DNA of 9,906 nt from JAUXFS01 sp050329575 (GCA_050329575.1 JBHJOP010000030.1:1-9906); one strand, 5' to 3'. Positions 1-7,328 are shown, numbered from the stretch's first letter. The notes: generated by a model not told the origin, from the letters alone. Program-made: numbers and translations.

Positions 1-66
1 GTGTGATGCGCCGGCGCCGGCCGGCGGCGGCCGGTGTGATGCGCCGGCGCCGGCCGGCGGCACCGG
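1..66. repeat. 33-bp tandem direct repeat, two copies
   Basis: Positions 1-33 and 34-66 are two head-to-tail copies. The first 28 bases of each are identical (beginning GTGTGATGCGCCGG) and the last five differ. The unit is a multiple of three and lies inside the minus-strand GYF_2 frame, where it encodes an 11-residue P/A/G linker repeat. The array may continue beyond the left edge. Confidence 0.85.
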
Positions 67-213
67 TGCGCCGATGCGGGACGCCGGGATCCACTCCGGA
101 AATCCTTGGCGCCGGCAGAGGACGTCGGGGCGTCGCTCGGCATACCGAACCGCCGTGTGATAGTCGAAGGGACCGATCTCCCTGCCGTCGACATGAAAGA
201 ACCACTCATGCAT
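1..213 (-). CDS. GYF_2 (DUF4339)-domain protein, N-terminal part, runs off the left edge
   Basis: Reading the minus strand from ATG at 213 gives 71 codons with no stop before the window edge. Residues 3-48 match the GYF_2 pattern: an aromatic opening (W4, F5, F6), a short turn with G10, the G14-P15-F16 signature, a helical stretch, then R35-x-G37 and P39-E-W41-I-P43-A. This resembles the family form W-Y/F-x(4-6)-G-x(2-3)-G-P ... G-x-x-x-W-x-P-A. From residue 50 the protein becomes a Pro/Ala/Gly linker in two 11-residue repeats ending GASH. GAGG at 225-222 is 8 nt from the ATG and supports this start, although the frame stays open further upstream. In bacteria this domain is usually an N-terminal interaction module placed before a proline-rich linker and membrane segments. 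The rest of this protein is not visible, so its role is unknown. It is divergent from the ABC importer operon. The domain call is from motif recognition only. Confidence 0.8.
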   Translation of the reverse strand, partial: MHEWFFHVDGREIGPFDYHTAVRYAERRPDVLCRRQGFPEWIPASRIGAPVPPAGAGASHRPPPAGAGASH

Positions 214-491
214 CGCATTCGCCTCGTCGCTTCGGATCCGGCCGACAGCGTCGTGGTCGGGTCGCACGGGCGCCTGCTCGACCGGCCTCGGAGGGAGTAG
301 CCAGAGTGCGCAATCGCGGTTAACGTCGGGTTGACGGTCGGCATCGGGGGGTGTGCCGAAGACACGAGCCTCGGAGAGCGATCGAGGACGGTTCGTCGGC
401 GACCCTCGGGCGGTGCGCCGCAACCGCCGTCGAAGGCCCGCTTCCGGGCCGCTCGGTCGGTCGACAGGACGAACCAAGGAGAACATCCGTG
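214..491. other. Intergenic region between divergent genes
   Basis: This 278-nt gap separates the minus-strand GYF_2 gene from the plus-strand importer operon, so it should hold both promoters. I can support little in it. TTGACG at 331-336 resembles a -35 box, but no acceptable -10 lies at the right distance. The reading frames crossing it are arginine/proline-rich and look non-coding. AAGGAG at 476-481 is the ribosome binding site of the operon's first gene. Confidence 0.5.
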
Positions 492-2186
492 ATGCGGAAC
501 CCCCGTTCGCCGACCCCCCACCCCTATGTCCCCGAGCTCGCCGACCAGCTCCGGAGGGGCGAGATCGGTCGGCGTGAGTTCCTGCGATCCGTCACCCTGC
601 TCGGCGTGTCGGCGGCGGCGGCCTATGCCATGCTCGGCCCTCTCCGCGGCGGGCGGATCGCTCCGGCGGCGCGCGCCGAGGTGCCGAAACCCGGCGGAAC
701 GTTGCGGATGTCGATGCGGGTTCCGCAGGCGGCCGATCCGGCGACCTACGACTGGACGGAGAAGAGCAACATCGCCCGCCACATGACCGAATACCTGGTG
801 AAGACCGGAGCCAACAACGTCACCCGTCCCCACCTCTGCGAGCGGTGGGAGGCGTCCGCGGACCTGAAGACCTGGACCCTGCATCTGCGCAAGGGGGTGA
901 CATGGTCCAACGGCGACCAGTTCAACGCCGACGATGTGGTCTTCAACTTCGAGCGCTGGCTCGATCCGAGGACGGGCTCGTCCAACCAGGGGCTGTTCTC
1001 GGCGATGGTCTCCGAAGCCGACACCGGCAAGACGGACAAGGACGGCAATCCGATCCGCTCGCGAACGATGACCCAGGGCGCGGTCGAAAAGATCGACGAC
1101 CACACCGTCCGCCTCAATCTCAACCGTCCCGAACTCGCGATCCCCGAGAACCTGTACGACTACCCGACGGCGATCGTCCACCGCCGGTTCGAGGACCAGG
1201 GAAGCGACATCACCAAGAGCCGGGTGGGGACGGGACCGTTCGAACTGGTCGAGTATTCGGTCGGCGACAAGGCGGTGCTGAGAAAGCGGCCGGGTTACTG
1301 GGGCGGCGAGGTCCATCTCGACGGCATCACCTACATCGACCATGGCGACGACGCGGCGGCCGGACTGGCCGCGCTGTTGTCCGGTCAGGTCGACCTCGTC
1401 TACGAGACGTTCGTCCAGCAGATCGACATCGTCACCGGCCATCCCGACCTCGTCCTGTTCGAAACGCAAACCGCACAAACCGGCGTCGCCCGCATGCAGG
1501 TCGACAAGAAACCGTTCGACGACCCCCGGGTGCGCACCGCTGTCCGCCTGTGCCAGAACCACGGCCGGCTCCTCGAGCTCGCCTACCGCGGCCGCGGCCT
1601 TCCCGCGCAGGACCATCACGTGGCACCGGTCCATCCCGAATACGCGCCGATGGAACCGCCGAACCAGGATTATCCGCTGGCGAGAAAGCTGCTCGCGGAC
1701 GCCGGCCACCCGGATGGTCTCACCCTCGAGATCATCTGCAAGAAGGAACCCCCCTGGGAGCTCGCGACGGTGCAGGCGCTGGCCGAGATGTGCGCCCCGG
1801 CGGGGATCCGGATCAAGATCAACGTGATGCCGAATACCCAGTACTGGGAGGTGTGGGACAAGGCGGATTTCGGCTTTACCGCGTGGGCGCACCGCCCGCT
1901 CGGGGTGATGGCCCTCAACCTCGCCTACCGGTCCGGCGTTCCCTGGAACGAGACCCATTACAGCAATCCGGAATTCGACCGCCTGCTGGATGCCGCATCG
2001 GCCGCCCTCGACGTGAACGCGCGGCGCCGGCACATGGAACGCCTTCAGAAAATCCTGCAAGCCGATGCGGTCATCGCGCAACCGTTCTGGCGCTCGATGT
2101 TCGCCGCCGGTCACCAGCGGGTGCGCGGGTACCGGATCCACCCGACGCTCTATCACCACCAACTCAACGAGGTGTGGCTCGCCTGA
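492..2186 (+). CDS. Tat-exported ABC transporter solute-binding protein, family 5 (DppA/OppA/NikA type)
   Basis: This is the periplasmic ligand-binding subunit of the importer encoded downstream. The 564-residue product has a twin-arginine signal: R27-R28-E-F-L31, a hydrophobic Ala/Leu/Val stretch at about 34-51, and likely cleavage after A-R-A62. A 26-residue polar stretch comes before the twin arginines. The mature part has family 5 hallmarks, including G-T-G-P-F at 246-250 followed by a Gly-Tyr-Trp-Gly segment, and the usual family length of about 500-550 residues. AAGGAG at 476-481 is 10 nt from ATG 492 and 7 nt from an in-frame GTG at 489, so GTG 489 is an equally possible start. The open frame continues back to 351, but that part is low-complexity and has no binding site. 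Family 5 proteins bind peptides, nickel chelates, opines, glutathione or sugars. The ligand here is unknown, and the Tat signal suggests export after folding. Confidence 0.93.
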   Translation: MRNPRSPTPHPYVPELADQLRRGEIGRREFLRSVTLLGVSAAAAYAMLGPLRGGRIAPAARAEVPKPGGTLRMSMRVPQAADPATYDWTEKSNIARHMTEYLVKTGANNVTRPHLCERWEASADLKTWTLHLRKGVTWSNGDQFNADDVVFNFERWLDPRTGSSNQGLFSAMVSEADTGKTDKDGNPIRSRTMTQGAVEKIDDHTVRLNLNRPELAIPENLYDYPTAIVHRRFEDQGSDITKSRVGTGPFELVEYSVGDKAVLRKRPGYWGGEVHLDGITYIDHGDDAAAGLAALLSGQVDLVYETFVQQIDIVTGHPDLVLFETQTAQTGVARMQVDKKPFDDPRVRTAVRLCQNHGRLLELAYRGRGLPAQDHHVAPVHPEYAPMEPPNQDYPLARKLLADAGHPDGLTLEIICKKEPPWELATVQALAEMCAPAGIRIKINVMPNTQYWEVWDKADFGFTAWAHRPLGVMALNLAYRSGVPWNETHYSNPEFDRLLDAASAALDVNARRRHMERLQKILQADAVIAQPFWRSMFAAGHQRVRGYRIHPTLYHHQLNEVWLA

Positions 2187-2187
2187 A

Positions 2188-2210
2188 CGGGACCGGCGCC
2201 GATGGTCCCG
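2188..2210 (+). promoter_or_regulatory. Intercistronic stem-loop after the binding-protein gene
   Basis: CGGGACC at 2188-2194 pairs perfectly with GGTCCCG at 2204-2210, giving a 7-bp stem with a 9-nt loop. It starts one base after the TGA of the binding-protein gene, inside the 72-nt gap before the first permease gene. There is no T-run after it, so it is not a strong intrinsic terminator. By analogy with other ABC importer operons it may slow 3' decay or partly terminate transcription, giving more binding protein than permease. That role is inferred. Confidence 0.5.
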
Positions 2211-2258
2211 CTTCCGCGGCCCGATCCCGCCTGACGAGCGGACCGGAGCGTGGCAGGC

Positions 2259-3191
2259 ATGGTGGTCTTCGTCGTCAAGCGCCTCGTCGCGCTCGCGCTC
2301 ACCATGCTGGTGGTCTCGGCGCTGGTGTTTCTGCTCCTGGAACTGACGCCCGGCAGCGTCGCGACCAAGGTTCTCGGGCCCTACTCGACCGAGGAGCAGC
2401 GGACCCTGTGGCTGGAGGCGCACGGGTATTCCGAGCCGGCGTGGTCCCGGTACCTGGCCTGGGTCGGCAGGTTCGTGACCGGCGACTTCGGCGAGTCGAT
2501 CCGCTTCAAGGCGCCGGTCGCCGACGTTCTGTGGCCGCGGCTGCGGAACACCGCCGTGCTCGGCTTCTGGGTGTTCGCGGTGATGGTCCCGATCTCGCTG
2601 CTTCTCGGCGTTCTCGCCGGGATGCGTGAGGGATCGCTGCTCGACCGGTCGATCTCGGTGATCTGCGTCGTCACCACCTCGATCCCCGAGTTCGCGAGCG
2701 CGGTGTTTCTGTCCGCCCTGTTGGTGTTCTGGCTCGGCATTCTGCCCGGGACGAGTCCGATGAGCGACGGCTTCGACTGGACCCAGCTGGTGCTGCCGGT
2801 GATGGTGCTGGTCCTGTACGATTTCGGCTACGTGGCGCGGATGACCCGCGCATCGATGGCCGACGTGATGACCACCGCCTACATCCGGACCGCCGTGCTC
2901 AAGGGACTGCCCTGGCGGCGGGTGATCTTCGGGCATGCGCTCCGCAACGCCCTGATCACGCCGTTCACCGTGATCACCCTGCAGGTCAACTGGCTGCTCT
3001 CCGGCGTCATCGTCGTCGAGTTCTTTTTCGCCTACAAGGGCTTCGGCGCGTTGCTGCTGGAGGCGTCGCTCAATCAGGACATCTTCCTGATCGAGGCCTG
3101 CGCCATGGTCGCGGTGTTCGTCGCCGCCGCCACCCAGACCATCGCCGACGTCGGCTATGCCGTCCTCAACCCGCGGATCCGGTTCCGGTGA
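2259..3191 (+). CDS. ABC transporter permease, DppB/OppB type
   Basis: This is one of two inner-membrane channel subunits of the importer. The 310-residue protein has six likely membrane helices: about 8-28, 99-124, 137-165, 180-200, and two near the C-terminus. The loop between the first two holds the G-D-F-G-x-S motif typical of DppB-like permeases. The EAA loop that docks on the ATPase is clear at about 207-232 (Y-I-R-T-A ... K-G-L-P ... H-A-L-R-N-A-L). The family usually ends with N-P-R-I-R, as here. I chose ATG 2259 because GGAG at 2245-2248 is 10 nt upstream. The in-frame GTG at 2250 is only 1 nt from that site. The next permease gene starts 9 nt after the stop. Confidence 0.93.
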   Translation: MVVFVVKRLVALALTMLVVSALVFLLLELTPGSVATKVLGPYSTEEQRTLWLEAHGYSEPAWSRYLAWVGRFVTGDFGESIRFKAPVADVLWPRLRNTAVLGFWVFAVMVPISLLLGVLAGMREGSLLDRSISVICVVTTSIPEFASAVFLSALLVFWLGILPGTSPMSDGFDWTQLVLPVMVLVLYDFGYVARMTRASMADVMTTAYIRTAVLKGLPWRRVIFGHALRNALITPFTVITLQVNWLLSGVIVVEFFFAYKGFGALLLEASLNQDIFLIEACAMVAVFVAAATQTIADVGYAVLNPRIRFR

Positions 3192-3200
3192 GGCGGTGAG

Positions 3201-4094
3201 ATGAACGATCCCGCGCCAACCGTCTCCCCTCGACGGACGACGGGCGGAGCCCTCGGGCGGGCGCTCCGCTCGTTCGCGCTGATTCGCGAGAGCGGCGTCG
3301 GCATGATCGGCGTCGGACTGGTCGCGATCTGGCTTCTGGTCGCCCTGTTCGCTCCGCTGATCGCCCCGTTCGATCCCAACGCCACCCTGCAGCCGTTCGC
3401 CAAGCCCGGCACGGTGTCCGCGCAGGGTGGCACCTTCTGGCTCGGCACCGACCACATCGGCCGCGATATCCTCTCCCGGATCGTCTGGGGATCGCGACCG
3501 GTGCTGTTCTACGCGCCGCTGGCCACCGCCGGCGCCTACCTGGTCGGCATCCCGATGGGGCTGGCCGCCGGCTACTTCCGCGGCGGAACCGACGCCGTCA
3601 TGTCCTTTCTCGCCAACATCATCCTGTCGTTCCCGGTGCTGGTGCTCTACATCCTGGTGATCGCCACCATCGGCGCCTCCGGCATCAACATCGTCATCGC
3701 CATCACCTTCGCCAGCGCGCCCGGGATCATGCGCATCGTCCGCGGCCAGGTGTTCGATCTGCGCACCCGCGACTATGTCGCCGCCGCCCAGACCCGGGGG
3801 GAGTCCTCCTGGTACATCATGCTGGTGGAGATCCTGCCCAACGCCCGGGGGCCGCTGATCGTGGATGCGTGCCTGCGCCTCGGCTACGTCGTCATCACCA
3901 TCGGCGTCCTCGGCTTCCTCGGCCTCGGCCTGCCGCCGCCCGATCCCGACTGGGGGGGCATGATCAACGAGACGCGGGGGATGGCGCTCGCGTTTCCGCA
4001 CATGACCGTGTTCCCGTGCATCGCCATCTCGTCCCTGGTCCTCGGCTTCAACATGCTCGCCGACGGTCTCCGCGAGATCTCGCTGCGGGATTGA
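3201..4094 (+). CDS. ABC transporter permease, DppC/OppC type
   Basis: This is the second channel subunit and partner of the DppB-like protein. The 297-residue product begins with a polar tail, a first helix at about 32-53, then A-P-F-D-P-N and a G-T-D-x-x-G-R-D segment. That last segment is the recognisable DppC-family N-terminal domain. Five more hydrophobic segments follow. The EAA loop runs from about D191-Y192 to 221, with G in the expected place (R-G-E) and L-P-N-A-R before the next helix. Translation is probably coupled to the upstream gene: GAGG at 3190-3193 overlaps the upstream TGA (3189-3191) and lies 7 nt before ATG 3201. Only one base separates its stop from the ATPase gene. Confidence 0.94.
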   Translation: MNDPAPTVSPRRTTGGALGRALRSFALIRESGVGMIGVGLVAIWLLVALFAPLIAPFDPNATLQPFAKPGTVSAQGGTFWLGTDHIGRDILSRIVWGSRPVLFYAPLATAGAYLVGIPMGLAAGYFRGGTDAVMSFLANIILSFPVLVLYILVIATIGASGINIVIAITFASAPGIMRIVRGQVFDLRTRDYVAAAQTRGESSWYIMLVEILPNARGPLIVDACLRLGYVVITIGVLGFLGLGLPPPDPDWGGMINETRGMALAFPHMTVFPCIAISSLVLGFNMLADGLREISLRD

Positions 4095-4095
4095 C

Positions 4096-6186
4096 ATGGA
4101 TCCCGCCGCCGATCCCCCGCTCCTGGAAATCGAGGATCTCTCCGTCTCGTACGTCACCCGCGCCGGCGAGATCCCGGCGGTGGTCGATCTCTCGTTGACG
4201 GTGCGCGCCGGCGAGAGCGTCGGCCTGGTCGGCGAATCCGGCTGCGGCAAGTCGACGGTCGCGATGGCGATCATGGGGGACCTGGGTCGCAACGGCGGCA
4301 TCGTCGGCGGCTCGATCCGCTTCAAGGGCCGCGATCTCGCGAGGCTCGGCGCGAGGGAACTGCGCCGGCTGCGGGGCTCCGAGGTGGCGATGGTCTATCA
4401 GGAGCCGATGGCGGCGCTCAATCCGAGCCTCACCATCGGCAGCCAGCTGATCGAGGTGCCGATCACCCACCGCGGCGCGGGGCGCAAGGAAGCCTTCGCC
4501 CTTGCCGTCGAGATGCTCGCGGAGGTGAAGCTGCCGGACCCGGAGCGGGTGATGGCGGCCTACCCCCACCAGATCTCCGGCGGCCAGCAACAGCGGGTGG
4601 TCATCGCCATGGCGTTGCTGGGCGAGCCGTCGCTGTTGCTGCTCGACGAGCCGACGACGGCACTCGACGTCACCGTCGAAGCCGGAATCGTAGACCTGTT
4701 GAGAGAGCTGAGCACCAGGTTCGGCACCGCCCTCGTCTACGTCTCCCACAACATCGGTCTGCTTCTCGAGACCTGTGAGCGCGTCTCGGTGATCTACGCC
4801 GGCCAGGTGGTCGAGGAAGGTCGGATCCGGGACGTGTTCGCAAGCCCCCTGCATCCGTACACCCGGGGTCTGTTCGGGTGCATCCCGCGTCCCGGCAGCG
4901 ACAAGAACGCCGTCCCGCTGACACCGATTCGCGGTCGGCTTCCACGGCCCGGTGAACGACCGCGGGGCTGCTTGTTCGGACCGCGCTGCGATCACTTCCG
5001 GGGCGGGCTCTGCGATCGCGCACCGGTCGGGATGGAGCCGGGCGGCACCGCGGCGCACCGGGTCCGCTGCCTGCGCTGGAGGGAGATCCCGGCCGCGACC
5101 GCAACGCCGGAAACGAGCGGCCGTGAACGCATCGTCTTCGGCGAGGAGCTGCTGCGCGCGACCGCGCTGCAGAAGCATTACCCCGTTCGCGACCGGTCGC
5201 TGGCGGCGATGGTTGCCGGAAGGACCGTCCGCTACGTCAAGGCCAACGAGACCCTCGACCTCGACGCGCGGGTCCGCGAAACCGTCGCCATCGTCGGCGA
5301 GTCCGGATGCGGCAAGTCGACCTTCGCCAGGGTACTGATGGGATTGGAGACGGCGACCGGCGGCGAATTGCGGTTCGCAGGCGAGGAGATCGGCCGGCTG
5401 CCGGTTGGTCGGCGCCGCCGGGCGCAGCTGGCTTCGCTGCAGATGGTGTTCCAGAACCCGGGCGAGACCCTCAATCCCAGCCGCTCCATCGGGTCCCAGA
5501 TCGAACGGGTGATCGCGAGGCTGGCCGATACGTCCGACAGGGTGGCGACCCGCAACCGGATGATGGACCTGCTCGAGAGCGTCAACCTGCCGCGGGAGTT
5601 CTGCGAACGCCTGCCGCGCCAGCTCTCGGGAGGCCAGAAGCAGCGCGTCGGCATCGCCCGCGCCTTCGCCGCCGATCCGAGGCTGGTGGTCGCCGACGAA
5701 CCGGTCTCGGCCCTCGACGTCTCGGTGGCGGCCGCGGTGACCGAACTGTTGCTGGACATCCAGCGTCGGTGCGGGACCACGCTCCTGGTCATCAGCCACG
5801 ACCTCGGCATCGTTCGCTATCTCGCCGATCGGATCGTCGTCATGTACCTCGGCCGGATCATGGAAACCGGCACCAGCGAGCAGGTGTTCGCGCCGCCCTA
5901 TCACCCCTATACCGAGGCGTTGCTGTCGGCGATGCCGATCGCCGATCCCGATGTCGAGAAGCGGCGGATCGTGCTCGAGGGGATGCCGCCGAGCCCCCTC
6001 GATCCGCCCACGGGATGCCCGTTCGCCGCCCGCTGCCCGCGCAAGGTGGGCGACATCTGCGACACCGAGCCGCCGCCGCGCAAGTCCGCCTATCCGAACC
6101 ACGTCATCGCCTGCCACATCCCGCTCGAGCAGCTGATCGAGGTCGAACCGGTGTTCCGGACCGTCCGCAACCGGGCGCCGGAATAG
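4096..6186 (+). CDS. Fused ABC transporter ATPase (DppD-DppF type, two nucleotide-binding domains)
   Basis: This protein powers the importer by ATP hydrolysis on the cytoplasmic face. In most dipeptide/oligopeptide systems DppD and DppF are separate; here they are one 696-residue chain. Domain 1: Walker A G46-T54, Q-loop Q102, signature I-S-G-G-Q 160-164, Walker B 180-185 with E185, switch H218. Domain 2: Walker A G401-T409, Q453, signature L-S-G-G-Q 510-514, Walker B 530-535 with E535, H568. Both sites look complete, so neither appears degenerate. Each half is followed by the oligopeptide/dipeptide transporter C-terminal region with four cysteines: C292, C298, C306, C325 and C641, C647, C655, C673. 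The start at ATG 4096 is one base after the permease stop, with a weak GGGA at 4087-4090, which suggests translational coupling. The fusion enforces one-to-one pairing of the two halves. Confidence 0.95.
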   Translation: MDPAADPPLLEIEDLSVSYVTRAGEIPAVVDLSLTVRAGESVGLVGESGCGKSTVAMAIMGDLGRNGGIVGGSIRFKGRDLARLGARELRRLRGSEVAMVYQEPMAALNPSLTIGSQLIEVPITHRGAGRKEAFALAVEMLAEVKLPDPERVMAAYPHQISGGQQQRVVIAMALLGEPSLLLLDEPTTALDVTVEAGIVDLLRELSTRFGTALVYVSHNIGLLLETCERVSVIYAGQVVEEGRIRDVFASPLHPYTRGLFGCIPRPGSDKNAVPLTPIRGRLPRPGERPRGCLFGPRCDHFRGGLCDRAPVGMEPGGTAAHRVRCLRWREIPAATATPETSGRERIVFGEELLRATALQKHYPVRDRSLAAMVAGRTVRYVKANETLDLDARVRETVAIVGESGCGKSTFARVLMGLETATGGELRFAGEEIGRLPVGRRRRAQLASLQMVFQNPGETLNPSRSIGSQIERVIARLADTSDRVATRNRMMDLLESVNLPREFCERLPRQLSGGQKQRVGIARAFAADPRLVVADEPVSALDVSVAAAVTELLLDIQRRCGTTLLVISHDLGIVRYLADRIVVMYLGRIMETGTSEQVFAPPYHPYTEALLSAMPIADPDVEKRRIVLEGMPPSPLDPPTGCPFAARCPRKVGDICDTEPPPRKSAYPNHVIACHIPLEQLIEVEPVFRTVRNRAPE

Positions 6187-6187
6187 C

Positions 6188-6229
6188 CGGCGACGGCGAC
6201 GGACGGGAAGCCGTCAACAGCCGTCGCCG
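6188..6229. terminator. Candidate hairpin between convergent genes
   Basis: The 54-nt gap between the ATPase stop and the convergent metal-exporter stop holds CGGCGACGG twice (6188-6196 and 6194-6202, overlapping). Either copy can pair with CCGTCGCCG at 6221-6229, giving a 9-bp GC-rich stem. A smaller nested hairpin pairs GACGG 6202-6206 with CCGTC 6211-6215. No T-tract follows on either strand, so termination is plausible from position and symmetry but not proven. Confidence 0.4.
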
Positions 6230-6240
6230 CGCGCAGGAGC

Positions 6241-7125
6241 TCACCGAGTTCCGTCCGGGCAGCCGCCGGGCTCCAGTTGGACGGTGGCATGGGAGATGCC
6301 GTAGGCCGACCGCAGGAAGCCGGTGATCGCCGCCAGCGTCTCGCCGGAGTCGGCGCCCGACCGCAGCTTGGCGTGGAGGGTCAGCAGCGGACGTTCGGTG
6401 GTCAGCGACCAGGCGTGCACGTGGTGGATGTCCTCGACCTCGGGAATGGCCCCGGTCAGGCGCGCGCGCAGCTCGGCGACGTCGAGCCAATCCGGGGCCC
6501 CCTCGAGGAGAATGTGGGCCGACTTCCGCACCAGCCTCCAGGCGCTGCGGGCGATCAACCCCGCGACGAACAGCGACAGCAGCGGATCGATCGGCGTCCA
6601 GGCCGTGGCCAGGATCACCGCTCCGGCGACGATCGCCGCGACCGAGCCCAGAAGATCGCCGAGAACGTGCAGGGCCGCCCCGTGAACGTTGAGGTTGCCG
6701 CGATCGCCACCTTGCAGGACGGCGAACGTCGCCAGATTGACGACCAGGCCGGCGACGGCCACCGCCAGCATCATCCCGCCGAGGATCTCGATCGGCGCCA
6801 TCAGCCGGCGGATCGCCTCGATCGCGATCCAGCCGACGACGGCGATCAGCGTCACCCCGTTGACGAACGCGGCCAGCACCTGGAAGCGGTGGTAGCCGTA
6901 GGTTCGCCGCGGATCGGGCACGCGCCTGCCGATCCGGAACGCGGTCCATGCCAGCGCCAGGGCAGCCGTGTCGGTGAACATGTGGCCGGCGTCGGCGAGC
7001 AGCGCCAGCGAGCCGGTGAGCACGCCTGCGATGGCCTCGACGACCATGAACGCACCGGTCAGCACCATCGCGATGAGCAGCCGTCTCTCGTCGCCGGTAT
7101 CGCCGGGTGCGGGATCGTGAGCCAT
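6241..7125 (-). CDS. Cation diffusion facilitator (CDF) metal exporter, CzcD/ZitB-like
   Basis: This inner-membrane antiporter exports a divalent metal, most likely Zn2+, in exchange for protons. The 294-residue protein has about six membrane helices and a C-terminal cytoplasmic domain. The four metal-site residues of the Zn-type CDF pattern are present: H48 and D52 in the second helix (D-A-G-H-M-F-T-D) and H153 and D157 in the fifth (H-V-L-G-D). Y76-G-Y-H-R-F is the conserved loop after that helix pair. The C-terminal region carries I-H-H-V-H-A-W, a common metal-sensing strand. The histidine-rich loop seen before the fifth helix in many CzcD/ZitB proteins is missing here and replaced by a short polar loop. 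ATG 7125 has no Shine-Dalgarno sequence, and a -10-like TATGAT ends 5 nt upstream. The gene converges on the importer operon, which does not show a functional link. Co/Ni/Cd transport cannot be excluded. Confidence 0.93.
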   Translation of the reverse strand: MAHDPAPGDTGDERRLLIAMVLTGAFMVVEAIAGVLTGSLALLADAGHMFTDTAALALAWTAFRIGRRVPDPRRTYGYHRFQVLAAFVNGVTLIAVVGWIAIEAIRRLMAPIEILGGMMLAVAVAGLVVNLATFAVLQGGDRGNLNVHGAALHVLGDLLGSVAAIVAGAVILATAWTPIDPLLSLFVAGLIARSAWRLVRKSAHILLEGAPDWLDVAELRARLTGAIPEVEDIHHVHAWSLTTERPLLTLHAKLRSGADSGETLAAITGFLRSAYGISHATVQLEPGGCPDGTR

Positions 7126-7130
7126 GCGTC

Positions 7131-7136
7131 ATCATA
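7131..7136 (-). promoter_or_regulatory. Candidate -10 box of the CDF gene, possibly leaderless
   Basis: On the minus strand TATGAT (7136-7131, 5 of 6 matches to TATAAT) ends 5 nt before the ATG at 7125. Usual spacing would put the transcription start at or beside the ATG. No good -35 box is found 16-18 nt upstream, and no MerR-type dyad or 19-20-bp spacer is obvious, so this is tentative. Confidence 0.3.
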
Positions 7137-7220
7137 GCCGACACGCCTGCAACGAACAGGATCCGTCCGCGGTCGAGACGGACCCGCGGCCGAAAAACCG
7201 CCGTCGGAGCGCACAAAGCT

Positions 7221-7251
7221 TTGGCAAAACACCAGGAATGCTTGCTATGGT
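7221..7251 (+). promoter_or_regulatory. Candidate sigma-70-type promoter (extended -10) of the DUF2934 gene
   Basis: TTGGCA at 7221-7226 matches the -35 consensus at 5 of 6 positions. TATGGT at 7246-7251 matches the -10 at 4 of 6 and is preceded by TGC (7243-7245), an extended -10 element. The 19-bp spacer is long, which an extended -10 can tolerate. The local sequence is clearly less GC-rich than its surroundings. A start near 7258 would give a leader of about 70 nt before ATG 7329. Confidence 0.45.
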
Positions 7252-7328
7252 CGCGCTGGGGAGGCGCCGTTCCCCGCCGGCGATCGGCGACGGAGTCAAG
7301 AACAAGCACACGTGAGCGAGACGCCCTG

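Noticed and set aside
106..300. 64-codon plus-strand frame starting at TTG, near the left edge
   Set aside because: It is the complement of the GYF_2 coding frame. The minus strand has a recognisable domain and a ribosome binding site, while this frame has neither.
331..336. TTGACG as the -35 box of the importer operon
   Set aside because: No acceptable -10 sequence at 16-18 bp downstream, only GC-rich sequence, so I do not call a promoter.
845..2629. 594-codon plus-strand frame overlapping the binding-protein and permease genes
   Set aside because: Arginine/proline/glycine-rich out-of-frame shadow crossing a real intergenic region.
4048..6117. 689-codon open frame antisense to the ATPase gene
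   Set aside because: Arginine/histidine/glycine-rich with no domain I recognise. It mirrors the GC-rich codon structure of the fused ATPase, whose motifs are unambiguous. Length alone is not evidence at this GC content.
6187..7125. A metal-handling system linking the importer (nickel-type family) and the CDF exporter
   Set aside because: The genes are convergent with a separating hairpin, the importer substrate is unknown, and no shared regulator or metal box is visible. Adjacency alone does not support it.
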